DNA of 43,468 bases, taken from Alteromonadaceae bacterium. GTDB lineage: Bacteria > Pseudomonadota > Gammaproteobacteria > Enterobacterales > Alteromonadaceae. The translations under genes and the position numbers were made by a program. Below, one piece after another: positions 18,891 through 27,908 of the stretch; position 1 is the first letter of the stretch, and every line of letters starts with the position of its first letter. The notes below the pieces were generated by a model, which was not told where the DNA came from, searched no databases, and saw nothing but the letters and a program-made list of their open reading frames with translations. The stretch is taken from positions 1 through 43,468 of the forward strand of contig JABSOI010000050.1 in assembly GCA_013216015.1 (NCBI GenBank), given 5' to 3'.

Positions 18891-19500
18891 ACAAGGTGCC
18901 GCTGATAGGATCTTCTATAATTTCATCCGGGATCACGAAATCAAAAATAATATGAGTTCTGGTCAAATTACTTAAATTATTAACACTGTGAGTACCTCTA
19001 TTATTAATTTCGACTAACTCACCTTCAGCCAATATTTTGGTTTTATTATCTATGGTAAATTCGACTTTTTCATTGGTAATAATGGGTAAATGAATTCGAT
19101 GAGCACGGCTCAACGAATAACCATGATCTACATGCGGGGTTATTTTACTGTTAGCTTGTAATTTTACTAAGATTATTCTAACAAAATAACCATTTTGAAC
19201 ACGGTTAGGTCGGCAGCCTTTAGTTGCAGGCGTATGTTTGATGAAGTGATTTTTAACCACATCCATGATAGGGATGAGGAGGTCATTAAATGACTTGAAA
19301 CCAGAGTGTACGGTTTGAAAACGGTGACGAAAATCATCGTCAAAAATCAGAGGGATAGTTTGTGTATTGCTATGAACTTCAAATACTTCTTGTCTCAGGT
19401 TGTGCTCAGACCATTGCTCAGGCGTTATTTTATTAACCAAGGTTCGTAATTCTGTAACATCTACATCGGCTATCTTTCTAAATTCTTGTTCAAAATGCAT
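18883..19500 (-). CDS. Aspartyl/asparaginyl beta-hydroxylase-like 2OG-Fe(II) oxygenase
   Basis: Probable double-stranded beta-helix oxygenase of the Asp/Asn beta-hydroxylase type (PF05118-like). The iron ligands are visible as the HxD motif in ITPHVDHGY (H123, D125) and a distal His in NRGTHSVNN (H171). A following Arg (TRTHIIFDF, R181) is placed to bind 2-oxoglutarate. A second block, RIHLPIITN, also fits the family. Length 205 is close to the minimal domain. No signal peptide. First gene after the TBDR in the minus-strand unit, 100 bases downstream of its stop, overlapping the TPR-sulfotransferase start. Hydroxylation of an Asp/Asn side chain on a protein or peptide is the family expectation; substrate unknown. 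Confidence 0.83.
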   Translation of the reverse strand: MHFEQEFRKIADVDVTELRTLVNKITPEQWSEHNLRQEVFEVHSNTQTIPLIFDDDFRHRFQTVHSGFKSFNDLLIPIMDVVKNHFIKHTPATKGCRPNRVQNGYFVRIILVKLQANSKITPHVDHGYSLSRAHRIHLPIITNEKVEFTIDNKTKILAEGELVEINNRGTHSVNNLSNLTRTHIIFDFVIPDEIIEDPISGTLYA

Positions 19501-19530
19501 GGTAATTTCTGCTCAAAAAAATATAGAGTA

Positions 19531-19558
19531 ATACCAATTACATTAATATAATTGGTAT
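19531..19558. repeat. Palindrome between TBDR1 and the oxygenase gene
   Basis: 10-bp perfect stem ATACCAATTA / TAATTGGTAT with an 8-base loop and no strong T-run. Its arms resemble the ends (ACCAATTGTATTAA) of the 280-bp element at 37392, so it may be a collapsed relic of that element, or a processing hairpin that lowers expression of the tailoring genes relative to the receptor. Confidence 0.7.
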
Positions 19559-19600
19559 AACTCCCTATACTTAAACTTCATAAGTAGTGATTACTTTATA

Positions 19601-22519
19601 TTAGAATTTTGCAGATACACCTGCAACATATCTTCTGCCAAAGTTTTCATAACTGATGAAAATGTTATCAAAACGACCCGTTTTACCTAACGTTTCACCT
19701 GTTAAGTTAATGCCTTCGAGGAATACGGTAATATTATCCGCAATTTCGTAACCAATTCGCGCATCAATTTGAGAGTAATCTTTTGTGATAACCGCTTCAC
19801 CGAACTCATCACCCCAGACATAACCATTCTGGTATTGAGTTTGACTAAGAAAATGCTCACGTTTGTTATAGGCGATACGTGCCGAAAAATCATCGTTTTC
19901 ATAAAAAGCAACTAAGTTCATTGAGTCACCCAGGCCTGGTAAAGCTGGTTTACTCGGATCAAATGTATTGCCGTCAAACTCAGTATCAGTATCAACCATA
20001 GTGTAGTTAAATTGATAACCGAATCCTGACTCAAAGCTTTGCGTTAAATTGACAGAAACACCTGAAACAGTCATATCTTCTGCATTACCAGGTCTAAATA
20101 CATTAAATGCCTGATATTCTCCAGTGGCAATTGTATCAACAATAACATCTTTATCGACTACTCTAATGATGTAGTCATCAATTTTCTTACTGAATAAGGC
20201 AACCGAAGCCATAGCGCCTTCTTCAAAATACCATTCTAGTGAGGCGTCAAGGTTGAAAGAAGTATAAGGCGTCAGTCCGGCATTATTTCCTTCTGCGGTA
20301 TTGCCTTCAGGAGATGCTGATTTGAACCTGAATTTAGGTGCCATATCTTCAAGGTAAGGACGTGTTAAAGACGTTGAAGAAGCAAGTCTTAAAATCAAAT
20401 CATCAGTTAAATGAACATTAAGGTTAACCGATGGTAATACATTGGAATATGAAGTCGATACAGTATCTCTTGTGTAAGAGCCGCCATCATCGTTTACATC
20501 AGTGCTGGCAAATACCGGACCTAAACAAGTTGCATCACTCGGTTGAACAGGACATTCAACTACTTGTATATCGGTAAGTATTTGCGATAAACCCGTCGCG
20601 TCTATTTCGGTATGACTATAACGTAAACCACCTGTAAGGCTGGCTTCCATGTCACCTATCTCAAATTCATAAGTACCTTCAATATAAGCTGAAGTTACTG
20701 TTTCTTCAACATCCCATGAATTACCCGTTAACGGTGCACCATAACCACCATTCGCAACTAAAGCGTTATACTCTTTACGACCATTATCGATCCAATTCGC
20801 CGGGTTATTGATATAGGAAATTACAGCATCTCTATCAATATTGTACATATCCTGATTTGAATCTGAAGGTGCGCCTAAATCACTTTCGCTAACGTTCAGT
20901 ACACCATTAAAAAGCTGTTCATACAAACCGTTTTCTAGAGTGAATGCGCCTCCAGAAGTATGCATGTAGCGTTGAGCCAGAAATGGTGTTTTATATTCAT
21001 TATTTTCTTTTTGAGCCGCTTCATAAGCAAAACCAGTACGAATAGTAATGTCGTTATATGTGGTGATCACTAAATCAGCATGTAAATCAAGGCTTTCAGC
21101 TGAAATATCTTCCCCTTCAAACCAGTGACGTTTTATTAATAAGCTGGGTGCATTAGCATCGCTTGCAATTAACGACTGATCTTCATTGACTACATAAGGA
21201 ACTGATGCTCCGGTATTAACATTAACGTCCATTCCACCGTGCGTTTCAAAGCTGAGGCGAGAATCTAGCCCAGGGTTATCCTGAGTTGAAGAAGACCAGG
21301 CAGCATCTAATGTTAATTGCATATCATCATTGAGTTTATATTCGACATTGGCACCAAGCATTTGTGTTTCAGTATCACGGAAGAAATCTAAACGGTTATA
21401 GGCGGCAGCTGTCGCACCATTTGTCATGTGTGTAAATACACCATTGCTGTCTATTGCCGTTTGTGATGCTGCAACTAAATCGGCATACTCTTGTGGTGCG
21501 CCGCTATCAAGTACCTCTTGATATTGACCCGAAGTTTCATAAACACCGCCAAGCCAGTTACTTTTCTTATTGACCGTTTTTGTAACATCAAACTTTGAAT
21601 ACAAGTAATCAACAGTAATGTTAAGTCTGTCGTTAGGTTGGTATTGAAATACCGCATTTATGCCTAATCTTTTACGATTTTCATCAATAACATTACGGTT
21701 TAACTCAATAGGGCGGTAAGTATTTGCACCTTCATAAGAGCCACTAGTGTAATTTTCCCAACCATTAAAACTGTTTGTACCGCGAAATTGACCCGCAGTA
21801 CGAACACCACCATTATCTGTCTGGTAGGTTCTGTTTTTACGTTCTTGATAAGTAGCGCCAAATAAAGCACCTACTTTGCCATCTAAAAAAGTATTACTGA
21901 TCAAGAATGAACCTTGAGGATTAGTTGTTTCCGCATTTTCTTCATAAACACTTTTTAAAGAACCAATAACGTTTAATCCGTCAAAGTTAAGGGGGCGAGC
22001 GGTTTTTACGTTTACCGTACCACCTAGTCCACCTTCACTTAAACCAGCAGACTGGGTTTTGTAAACTGTCATTTCGCTGACTAACTCTGAGGCGATGGTG
22101 TCAAAACTGAAAGCACGGGAAGCTTCATTACTTGCTATATGTCTGCCGTTTAATAATACCTGGTTAAATTCCGGCCCTAAGCCGCGAATAGTGATATAGC
22201 GACCTTCACCACCATCTCTGTCGATAGAAACTTCCGGGATACGTTGTAATGCTTCAGCTAAGTTAGCATCAGGAAATTTACCCATATCTTCAGCAGAAAC
22301 CGCATCAATGATATTGTTTGAATTTCGTTTTACGTCAAGCCCTGCAATAATACCGCCTCGAATACCTGACACTTGAATTACTTCAATTTCTTTTTCTTTC
22401 TTTTCTTCTTGTGCCATCGCTTGAGTTGATGACAGCACTCCAAAAAAAACAGCACTGGTCGCTAGGGCGACTTTATTCATTTTAAATCGTGAGTTGATGT
22501 TTTTTAAAGGTGTTTTCAT
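19601..22519 (-). CDS. TonB-dependent receptor 1, probable GalNAc-oligosaccharide transporter
   Basis: Outer-membrane active transporter, about 972 residues. Signal peptide (KVALATSAVFFGVLSSTQAMA), then a TonB-box-like EIEVIQVSG, a plug domain (IIDAVSAEDMGKFPDANLAEALQRIPEV is split here as DMGKFPDANLAEALQRI; also TIRGLGPEFNQVLLNGR), and a 22-strand-type barrel ending in Phe (RRYVAGVSAKF). There is no N-terminal SusC-like extension; this is the large TBDR subfamily used by Alteromonadales for oligosaccharides. I start at ATG 22519, which has AAGGA 8 bases upstream, rather than the GTG at 22534. Two GAAAG boxes 10 bp apart (22614-22628) about 95-110 bases upstream suggest AgaR control. Followed after a palindrome by the oxygenase, sulfotransferases and SapC. 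Substrate is inferred from context. Confidence 0.9.
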   Translation of the reverse strand: MKTPLKNINSRFKMNKVALATSAVFFGVLSSTQAMAQEEKKEKEIEVIQVSGIRGGIIAGLDVKRNSNNIIDAVSAEDMGKFPDANLAEALQRIPEVSIDRDGGEGRYITIRGLGPEFNQVLLNGRHIASNEASRAFSFDTIASELVSEMTVYKTQSAGLSEGGLGGTVNVKTARPLNFDGLNVIGSLKSVYEENAETTNPQGSFLISNTFLDGKVGALFGATYQERKNRTYQTDNGGVRTAGQFRGTNSFNGWENYTSGSYEGANTYRPIELNRNVIDENRKRLGINAVFQYQPNDRLNITVDYLYSKFDVTKTVNKKSNWLGGVYETSGQYQEVLDSGAPQEYADLVAASQTAIDSNGVFTHMTNGATAAAYNRLDFFRDTETQMLGANVEYKLNDDMQLTLDAAWSSSTQDNPGLDSRLSFETHGGMDVNVNTGASVPYVVNEDQSLIASDANAPSLLIKRHWFEGEDISAESLDLHADLVITTYNDITIRTGFAYEAAQKENNEYKTPFLAQRYMHTSGGAFTLENGLYEQLFNGVLNVSESDLGAPSDSNQDMYNIDRDAVISYINNPANWIDNGRKEYNALVANGGYGAPLTGNSWDVEETVTSAYIEGTYEFEIGDMEASLTGGLRYSHTEIDATGLSQILTDIQVVECPVQPSDATCLGPVFASTDVNDDGGSYTRDTVSTSYSNVLPSVNLNVHLTDDLILRLASSTSLTRPYLEDMAPKFRFKSASPEGNTAEGNNAGLTPYTSFNLDASLEWYFEEGAMASVALFSKKIDDYIIRVVDKDVIVDTIATGEYQAFNVFRPGNAEDMTVSGVSVNLTQSFESGFGYQFNYTMVDTDTEFDGNTFDPSKPALPGLGDSMNLVAFYENDDFSARIAYNKREHFLSQTQYQNGYVWGDEFGEAVITKDYSQIDARIGYEIADNITVFLEGINLTGETLGKTGRFDNIFISYENFGRRYVAGVSAKF

Positions 22520-22613
22520 GTTCATTTCCTTCACTTTAAATTTAGGAGTTAGTTATTATTATTTTATTTAATTCTTATCTTTTAATGGAGTGTAAAGGTA
22601 AATTCTTTATAGT

Positions 22614-22628
22614 GAAAGACTATGAAAG
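22614..22628 (-). promoter_or_regulatory. Putative AgaR operator upstream of TBDR1
   Basis: GAAAG at 22614-22618 and 22624-22628, which read as two CTTTC boxes at exact 10-bp spacing on the minus strand. The same module is found upstream of agaZ and the permease. Confidence 0.6.
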
Positions 22629-23014
22629 TAACCTTTTCTGAAATCACTATAATTGTCCTTACGCATAAAGTCAAAGAAATAAAATGAAAGTTATATGTGA
22701 GATGAAGCCTTCATTATTTTATGTGGGTGAATATTTCAGTGTTCAAATAATGCTTGTTGAAAATGAACGACTAAAAATTAAGTTGTATATTTCAATCGTT
22801 TATAGCTATTTGTGTGTAGGGGTTGTGTTGTTGGTTGTCCCAATGTTTCTCTGGGGTGAGGGTGTTATGGCAATGAAGAGGTATTAAGCAATAAACACTG
22901 AATAGCTGGATAAAGCCTTTTATTAACAATAGTTAGAGAACTTCGCCATGAGTGTAGAAAAATATAATTATTTTAACTTTCCTCTCTGTTGCTAACTTAT
23001 TGAAGATGCAGTAA

Positions 23015-23029
23015 CTTTCAAAACCTTTC
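23015..23029 (+). promoter_or_regulatory. Putative AgaR operator upstream of the MFS permease
   Basis: CTTTC at 23015-23019 and 23025-23029, exact 10-bp spacing, about 52-66 bases upstream of the permease ATG. A third CTTTC at 22977-22981 lies 38 bases further up. Confidence 0.62.
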
Positions 23030-23080
23030 ATTATTGGTTTTTTTATGTAAGAATGATTTAAATTTATTCGATACGGTGAA

Positions 23081-24460
23081 ATGATGGAAGCAAACTCTTC
23101 AACAAGTTTCTCAGCAAGGTTCTCAGCAATTTTTTCTGCAATAACTAAACGACAAGCGAACTTACTACCTATGTGCATTATAGGTGGGTTATTTTTTATT
23201 TTTGGTTTTGTTACCTGGCAAAATGGCGCCCTGATCCCTTATTTACAGATGATTTGCCAACTGACTGAAACAGAGGCTTTGTTAGTTGCATCCGCATTTT
23301 ATTTTGCTTTTACTGTTATGGCATTACCATCGGCTGTAGTTTTGGAGCGTATAGGTTATAAAAATGGTATGGCAATTGGCTTATTGTGTTTAGTTGTTGG
23401 GTTTCTTTTTTATATTCCTGCCGCTAATTCGCAACAATTTGGCCTGTTTTTATTCGCTCAATTTGTTATAGGCAGTGGTTTAACCTTATTACAGACAGCC
23501 GCTAATCCCTATGTAGTAAAAGTTGGGCCTATTGAAAGTGCGGCAGTTCGTATTATGTTTATGGGGTTGATGAATAAGGGGGCGGGGGTGTTAGTGCCGG
23601 TTGTTTTTACGGCGCTTGTTTTAGGTAACTTTTCCGGTATAACCGCCGTCAGTCTAGAAGCCATGGGTGAGCTTGAAAAATTAACAACCATTGCCGCGTT
23701 ATCTGATGCTTTGATTTATCCCTATTTAGGCATGGCAGCGGTTTTTGTGATTTTGGCAGGTTTACTCAAGATGTCATCTTTACCTGAACTATCCACAGAG
23801 CATGATGTTTTGGATGAAGACGATAACAATGAAATGAAAACATCAATTATGCAGTTCCCAAGTTTAGTCTTAGGTGCGATCACGTTATTTGTATATGTAG
23901 GCGCCGAAGTTATCGCCGGGGATACCATAGGGCTATTTGCATCAAATTTAGGTTTCGCTAATGCGATGTCATTAACTTCATATACCATGGCCTTTATGCT
24001 TGTTGGCTACGCATTGGGCATAGTGTTGATCCCGCGTTACATGAGTCAGGAAACAGCGTTAATAGCTTCGGCTGTTTTTGGTTTAATATTTTCAAGCTTA
24101 GTTGTATTGAGTGATATCAATAACTACGGTGTTTCAGAACTATTGTGGGGCTGGACCAGCATTCCAACGTTGCCAAATACTATTACATTTATCGCTTTAT
24201 TGGGTTTTGCCAATGCGTTGGTTTGGCCAGCAGTTTGGCCATTGGCTTTAGCGGGTTTAGGTAAGTTCACCTCAAAAGGTTCGGCAATATTAATCATGGG
24301 GATCTCAGGCGGCGCCATTATACCGCTGCTATATGGCCTGATTTCTGAATCCTATGATGGCCAATCGGCTTATTTGATAATGCTCCCTTTATATTTCTTT
24401 ATCTTATTCTATGCGGTCAAGGGCCATAAAATGCGTACCTGGCGTTCAAATAATAATTAA
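23081..24460 (+). CDS. agaP: MFS sugar permease of the FucP/NagP type, probable GalNAc transporter
   Basis: Inner-membrane proton-coupled sugar permease, 459 residues with about 12 predicted membrane segments. FucP-type signatures are present: GGLFFIFGFVTWQNGALIPYL in the first helix, the first cytoplasmic loop VLERIGYKNG, and LLQTAANPYVVKVGP in helix 4-5, followed by an acidic middle loop (EHDVLDEDDNNEMKT). Relatives carry L-fucose, glucose/galactose and GlcNAc (NagP). GalNAc is the inferred substrate because of the operator motif shared with the aga operon and the need for a non-PTS uptake route matching the ROK kinase. An alternative start one codon later is equally possible. The enzyme gene at 24618 follows on the same strand after 157 bases without a clear terminator. 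Confidence 0.87.
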   Translation: MMEANSSTSFSARFSAIFSAITKRQANLLPMCIIGGLFFIFGFVTWQNGALIPYLQMICQLTETEALLVASAFYFAFTVMALPSAVVLERIGYKNGMAIGLLCLVVGFLFYIPAANSQQFGLFLFAQFVIGSGLTLLQTAANPYVVKVGPIESAAVRIMFMGLMNKGAGVLVPVVFTALVLGNFSGITAVSLEAMGELEKLTTIAALSDALIYPYLGMAAVFVILAGLLKMSSLPELSTEHDVLDEDDNNEMKTSIMQFPSLVLGAITLFVYVGAEVIAGDTIGLFASNLGFANAMSLTSYTMAFMLVGYALGIVLIPRYMSQETALIASAVFGLIFSSLVVLSDINNYGVSELLWGWTSIPTLPNTITFIALLGFANALVWPAVWPLALAGLGKFTSKGSAILIMGISGGAIIPLLYGLISESYDGQSAYLIMLPLYFFILFYAVKGHKMRTWRSNNN

Positions 24461-24617
24461 TTCGTGGATGGAAAATCCCTTAATTATTCTAATCCCCAGT
24501 AATAAGATGAATGCAATGTTTGAAACTATACCAAATAAGGTTATTTAAAATTTAAAAAAGAAAATACGACAGTAAGTCGTCTTAGTGAAAATAAAAATAA
24601 AAATATAAGGAACTAAT

Positions 24618-26702
24618 ATGAAAAATAAAAAACTTTTAACGCCAGTACTGGGTTTGATCAGTATTTCAATCTCCAGTGTGACAATGGCAACTGAATGGGC
24701 TAATGCATCAGGTGGTGTAGTTTCAACGAGTGAAAACGGCTGTACTGTTTCTCTGGGTGATGGTTCAGGAATAATATCGGCTCGAGCTGTATTGGCTAGT
24801 ATATCGGTAACTTCTGGAACTTCCTACACGGTAACTGCTGACATTAAAGCAAATGATGCCAATACTTTTGTTTATTTACAATCAGAAGGGGTAGAGGTAG
24901 GGGGAGCATATACTTCATGGACAAGCGTTTCATCAACGTTTACTGCTACTGCTTCAACTACTGATATTCATGCATCGTTTTGGAAGCAGCAACCAAGCAC
25001 GGGTCATATGAGAAATGTTAAATTAAACGGTGTCAGTGTCTGTGGTCAATCATCCGGGCCGACAGATGTTGATGTGGTTATCACTAAAAGTGGCGATACC
25101 GATGAAAGCGGTTCTATGGCTACTTTGTCTGTTACGCTAAACGAGGCACCTACTGGCGATATCACCTTAACGGCTGCAAGCAGTGATACAAGTGAAGGTC
25201 AAATATCAGGTAACAATACGTTGGTATTCACTTCAGCCCACTGGAATACGGCACAGCAAATAACTGTTGCGGGTCAATCTGATAATGGTCAGTGTGATGG
25301 TAATGTTACTTACAACATAACCTTATCAGGAACCGGGGCAACATCTGCGTCAATAAGTTTGATTAATACCGACTTAGACGATTGCAGTGGCGGTGGTGGT
25401 GGTGGCACTACTGAAGATAATACCTGGTATCAAAATTCCCCTATTCATATTGGTACAGGTGCCTGGGTTTACGACTCTACTTTTCCGTTATGGTCACCGA
25501 ATAGTCCGGATAAAGCGCCTTACAATCAAGCCGGACTTTTTGCTAATGCATTAACGGCGTTTAACCAGATAGCTGGCGACAGAATGAAAATCAACCAGGT
25601 ATTTAATTACGGTGGTGGTCCTGAAATGTATTGTCGTGGCTCTGGTGAATCAAGTGTTTCTCAAGCCTGTAATAACGAAAATACGGTGGTACTTTATGGT
25701 GCAGTACCTTTTGATAAAAACAAAACGGTAGCTGAAATTGGCGCAACAGGTATGGACGGTACAAATATGTACGGCGCCGAGTTAAAGGTTCATGGCAAAC
25801 AGACAAATTATGAACACGTAATGATACCTACTTTTGATGGGCGTCTCGACGCGAACACGGCACAAAACAATGGCTCTGATGATATTCTTGATGCATTTAA
25901 AACCATGACACAAGATGATGCTATTCACTTGGCCGATAAAACAGCTAAAGCATTTTGTGCTGATGGCGCGGTAACAGGTGTACAGTTTGACATTGAACCG
26001 TTTCGTTTCATTCCTTCCCAGCCGGGTCAAATTCATTATTACACACGTATAGCTGATGTATTTGCCGGTAAACATACCACTACACCAAATGATGTATTAA
26101 ATGATGAGGCAGCAAGAAAACAAATCACTTGTGTAACTGCAGCGCGTCCTTATGGCTTGTCGTGGTCAGTATTCACCTTCCCGCAATTTGTTAATCAGGA
26201 ACTGGCAGATGTGATGAATGAACATAATAATGGCTATGTCGTTATTTCTGGGTACGACTTAGGTAATTTACCCGGTGGACAACATAATACCCCCAGTGAA
26301 TATCGTACGCTTATAAAAGCTAAAATTATTGAAGTTATGAATATGGCATCAACCTATAATGTGCGTTATCAATTTGCTATTCCTGCCTCTGCATCTGCTC
26401 ATGAATTTGAACGCATTGAAGGTAATGACAATTTAGGCATAAACCTTGAAATTAACATGGATACAGGTTATCAGCAGTTAGATTATGTGAAAGTGGCTGT
26501 TGAAGAAATGAAGGCTGCCGGTATGGAAAATGATGTGAACTTTATCGGTACAGCGATATGGTCGTGGAATGAAAAAACTATCTGGCCTCCGGGTGGTGAA
26601 ACTTTATTCTATCCTGAAGTGCCGCCAGCGGATGTGTTAACTTATTTAAGTACCAATTTGCCTGTAGGTAAAGCCGCTTTAGCTCAAGGTGTGGTTCGAT
26701 AA
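24618..26702 (+). CDS. Large secreted putative glycoside hydrolase, CBM-like + Calx-beta-like + TIM-barrel-like
   Basis: Extracellular 694-residue protein of unassigned function. Order: signal peptide (cleavage after VTMA); a CBM4/9-like beta-sandwich (about 25-143), similar in ASFWKQQPSTGHMRNVKL to the GH16 enzyme's N-domain; a Calx-beta-like domain (about 150-255); a Gly-rich linker CSGGGGGGTTED; and a catalytic-looking domain (about 270-694). In the last, VTGVQFDIEPFRF (D458, E460) resembles the DxE end of the GH18-type strand-4 motif, and YQFAIPASASAHEFE and GTAIWSWNEKTIW resemble late barrel strands. I cannot place it in a named family; a GH18-like or new family is the best guess, a non-hydrolytic role is possible. 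RBS AAGGA 7 bases before ATG. Ends in tandem repeats and a terminator. Confidence 0.75.
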   Translation: MKNKKLLTPVLGLISISISSVTMATEWANASGGVVSTSENGCTVSLGDGSGIISARAVLASISVTSGTSYTVTADIKANDANTFVYLQSEGVEVGGAYTSWTSVSSTFTATASTTDIHASFWKQQPSTGHMRNVKLNGVSVCGQSSGPTDVDVVITKSGDTDESGSMATLSVTLNEAPTGDITLTAASSDTSEGQISGNNTLVFTSAHWNTAQQITVAGQSDNGQCDGNVTYNITLSGTGATSASISLINTDLDDCSGGGGGGTTEDNTWYQNSPIHIGTGAWVYDSTFPLWSPNSPDKAPYNQAGLFANALTAFNQIAGDRMKINQVFNYGGGPEMYCRGSGESSVSQACNNENTVVLYGAVPFDKNKTVAEIGATGMDGTNMYGAELKVHGKQTNYEHVMIPTFDGRLDANTAQNNGSDDILDAFKTMTQDDAIHLADKTAKAFCADGAVTGVQFDIEPFRFIPSQPGQIHYYTRIADVFAGKHTTTPNDVLNDEAARKQITCVTAARPYGLSWSVFTFPQFVNQELADVMNEHNNGYVVISGYDLGNLPGGQHNTPSEYRTLIKAKIIEVMNMASTYNVRYQFAIPASASAHEFERIEGNDNLGINLEINMDTGYQQLDYVKVAVEEMKAAGMENDVNFIGTAIWSWNEKTIWPPGGETLFYPEVPPADVLTYLSTNLPVGKAALAQGVVR

Positions 26703-26756
26703 ACTGGTTGGATTTATCGATAGGTTATGATTTGGTAGGCTGTGATTTATTCTGTA

Positions 26757-26808
26757 ACTTAAATAAAGAACTTAAATAAAGAACTTAAATAAAGAATATA
26801 AGTAAAGA
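26757..26808 (+). repeat. 13-bp tandem repeat
   Basis: Three exact copies of AACTTAAATAAAG followed by a fourth variant AATATAAGTAAAG, directly before the terminator downstream of the secreted enzyme gene. No function apparent. Confidence 0.9.
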
Positions 26809-26825
26809 ATATAAAAAATAATACG

Positions 26826-26858
26826 AAAAAAACCAATGGGCTTTCCATTGGTTTTTTT
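26826..26858. terminator. Intrinsic terminator
   Basis: Stem AAAAAACCAATGG / CCATTGGTTTTTT with a 5-base loop (GCTTT) and T-runs on both strands. It closes the 24618 gene and can also serve the converging EamA gene. Confidence 0.92.
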
Positions 26859-26986
26859 ATTTTGTGCCAAACAATTATATCAACAGTATGTAAAATGGAG
26901 ATAGTTTCACATTGAGATCAGAAGCTTTAAAATAAGGGAAGTTAATTTTTGAGTGTCAAAAATTAACCCCAAAGCTTAAGTTATAA

Positions 26987-27907
26987 CTACTTCTGGGAGC
27001 AGGCTGTGCAGTGTGTTCTGATACTGACATTGCTCTGTTTAATTGTCAGATAAACCCCAAAAATACTTAACCCCACTCCCGCAATGGCAAGCAGGGACAA
27101 GGTTTCATCAAACAATATCCAGGCCTCTATTGCGGTGAGTCCCGGCACCAAATAGAAATAGGCCGAAACTTTAGCAGACTCTCCCTGTTTGATCATAAAT
27201 AACAAGAGTAAAATCGCCACAACTGAAATACCAAATATTAACCACAAAAGTCCGGCTATCAGAGGAAACTGCCAGTCGATAGTTTGTGTTTCAAAGCTAA
27301 ATGTTAAGACCCCCATCAGTATGGCGGTTGCGATGTATTGGATCAATGAGGCTGCCAGCAGATTGGTTTCGCCGCCATAACGTTTTTGGTAAATAGAACC
27401 CAATGTAATGCCAAATAAGGCGGTCATGGTGGCGGCTATCATGGGCCAGCTCAGCTGGTAATTTTGGGTTTGTTCTTTAGAGAGTAATACCAGTATGACG
27501 CCGAATAAACCGATAAACAGGCCAAACCATTGATGTAGCCGTAAAGATTGTTTGCTAATTGTAATGGTAAGCAAGGCTGTTAATAATGGCTGCATAGAAA
27601 CCAGCAGGGCGGTGAGACCCGCCGGCATTTGCCATTTTATTGCCGCAAATACTCCGCCGAGATAGGCTCCATGGATCAACAAACCACTGATCACCTGATG
27701 TTTAATATGGCTTCTGGGAGGAAGTTTTATTTTAAACAGGATCATAAGCAATGAAAATACAGCAATTGTTGCTAACATGCGAATAAATAATAAATTAAAC
27801 GTTTCTATATAGGGTAATGAATATTTAGCGCCGATAAATCCAGTACTCCATAAGAACACAAAAAATACAGGGACGAAACGCGTGAGCTTTGATAAATTAA
27901 TATTCAT
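26987..27907 (-). CDS. EamA/DMT-family transporter
   Basis: Inner-membrane drug/metabolite transporter, 306 residues with about ten hydrophobic segments in two EamA repeats (FVFLWSTGFIGAKYSLPYIE opens the first; MIAATMTALFGITLGSIYQK opens the second). Members usually export small metabolites or amino-acid-like compounds. I start at ATG 27907, 1 base after the stop of the TauD-like gene, because the protein then begins directly at helix 1 (MNINLSKLTRF); the longer frame would add 22 residues that overlap the oxygenase coding end. The tight spacing implies co-transcription with the oxygenase, so the two may make and export, or detoxify, one compound. Substrate unknown. Confidence 0.86.
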   Translation of the reverse strand: MNINLSKLTRFVPVFFVFLWSTGFIGAKYSLPYIETFNLLFIRMLATIAVFSLLMILFKIKLPPRSHIKHQVISGLLIHGAYLGGVFAAIKWQMPAGLTALLVSMQPLLTALLTITISKQSLRLHQWFGLFIGLFGVILVLLSKEQTQNYQLSWPMIAATMTALFGITLGSIYQKRYGGETNLLAASLIQYIATAILMGVLTFSFETQTIDWQFPLIAGLLWLIFGISVVAILLLLFMIKQGESAKVSAYFYLVPGLTAIEAWILFDETLSLLAIAGVGLSIFGVYLTIKQSNVSIRTHCTACSQK

Positions 27908-27908
27908 A

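Larger units (their letters stand above)
22520..23080. other. Divergent promoter region between TBDR1 and the MFS permease
   Basis: 561 bases between divergently transcribed genes. It carries two putative AgaR operators (22614-22628 and 23015-23029), one near each start. A 67-codon plus-strand frame at 22684 lies between them; I do not support it as a gene. Confidence 0.65.

Noticed and set aside
22684-22887. 67-codon frame in the divergent promoter region
   Set aside because: Sits between the two operator sites, lacks a clear ribosome-binding site and has no recognisable domain, although it has a hydrophobic segment.
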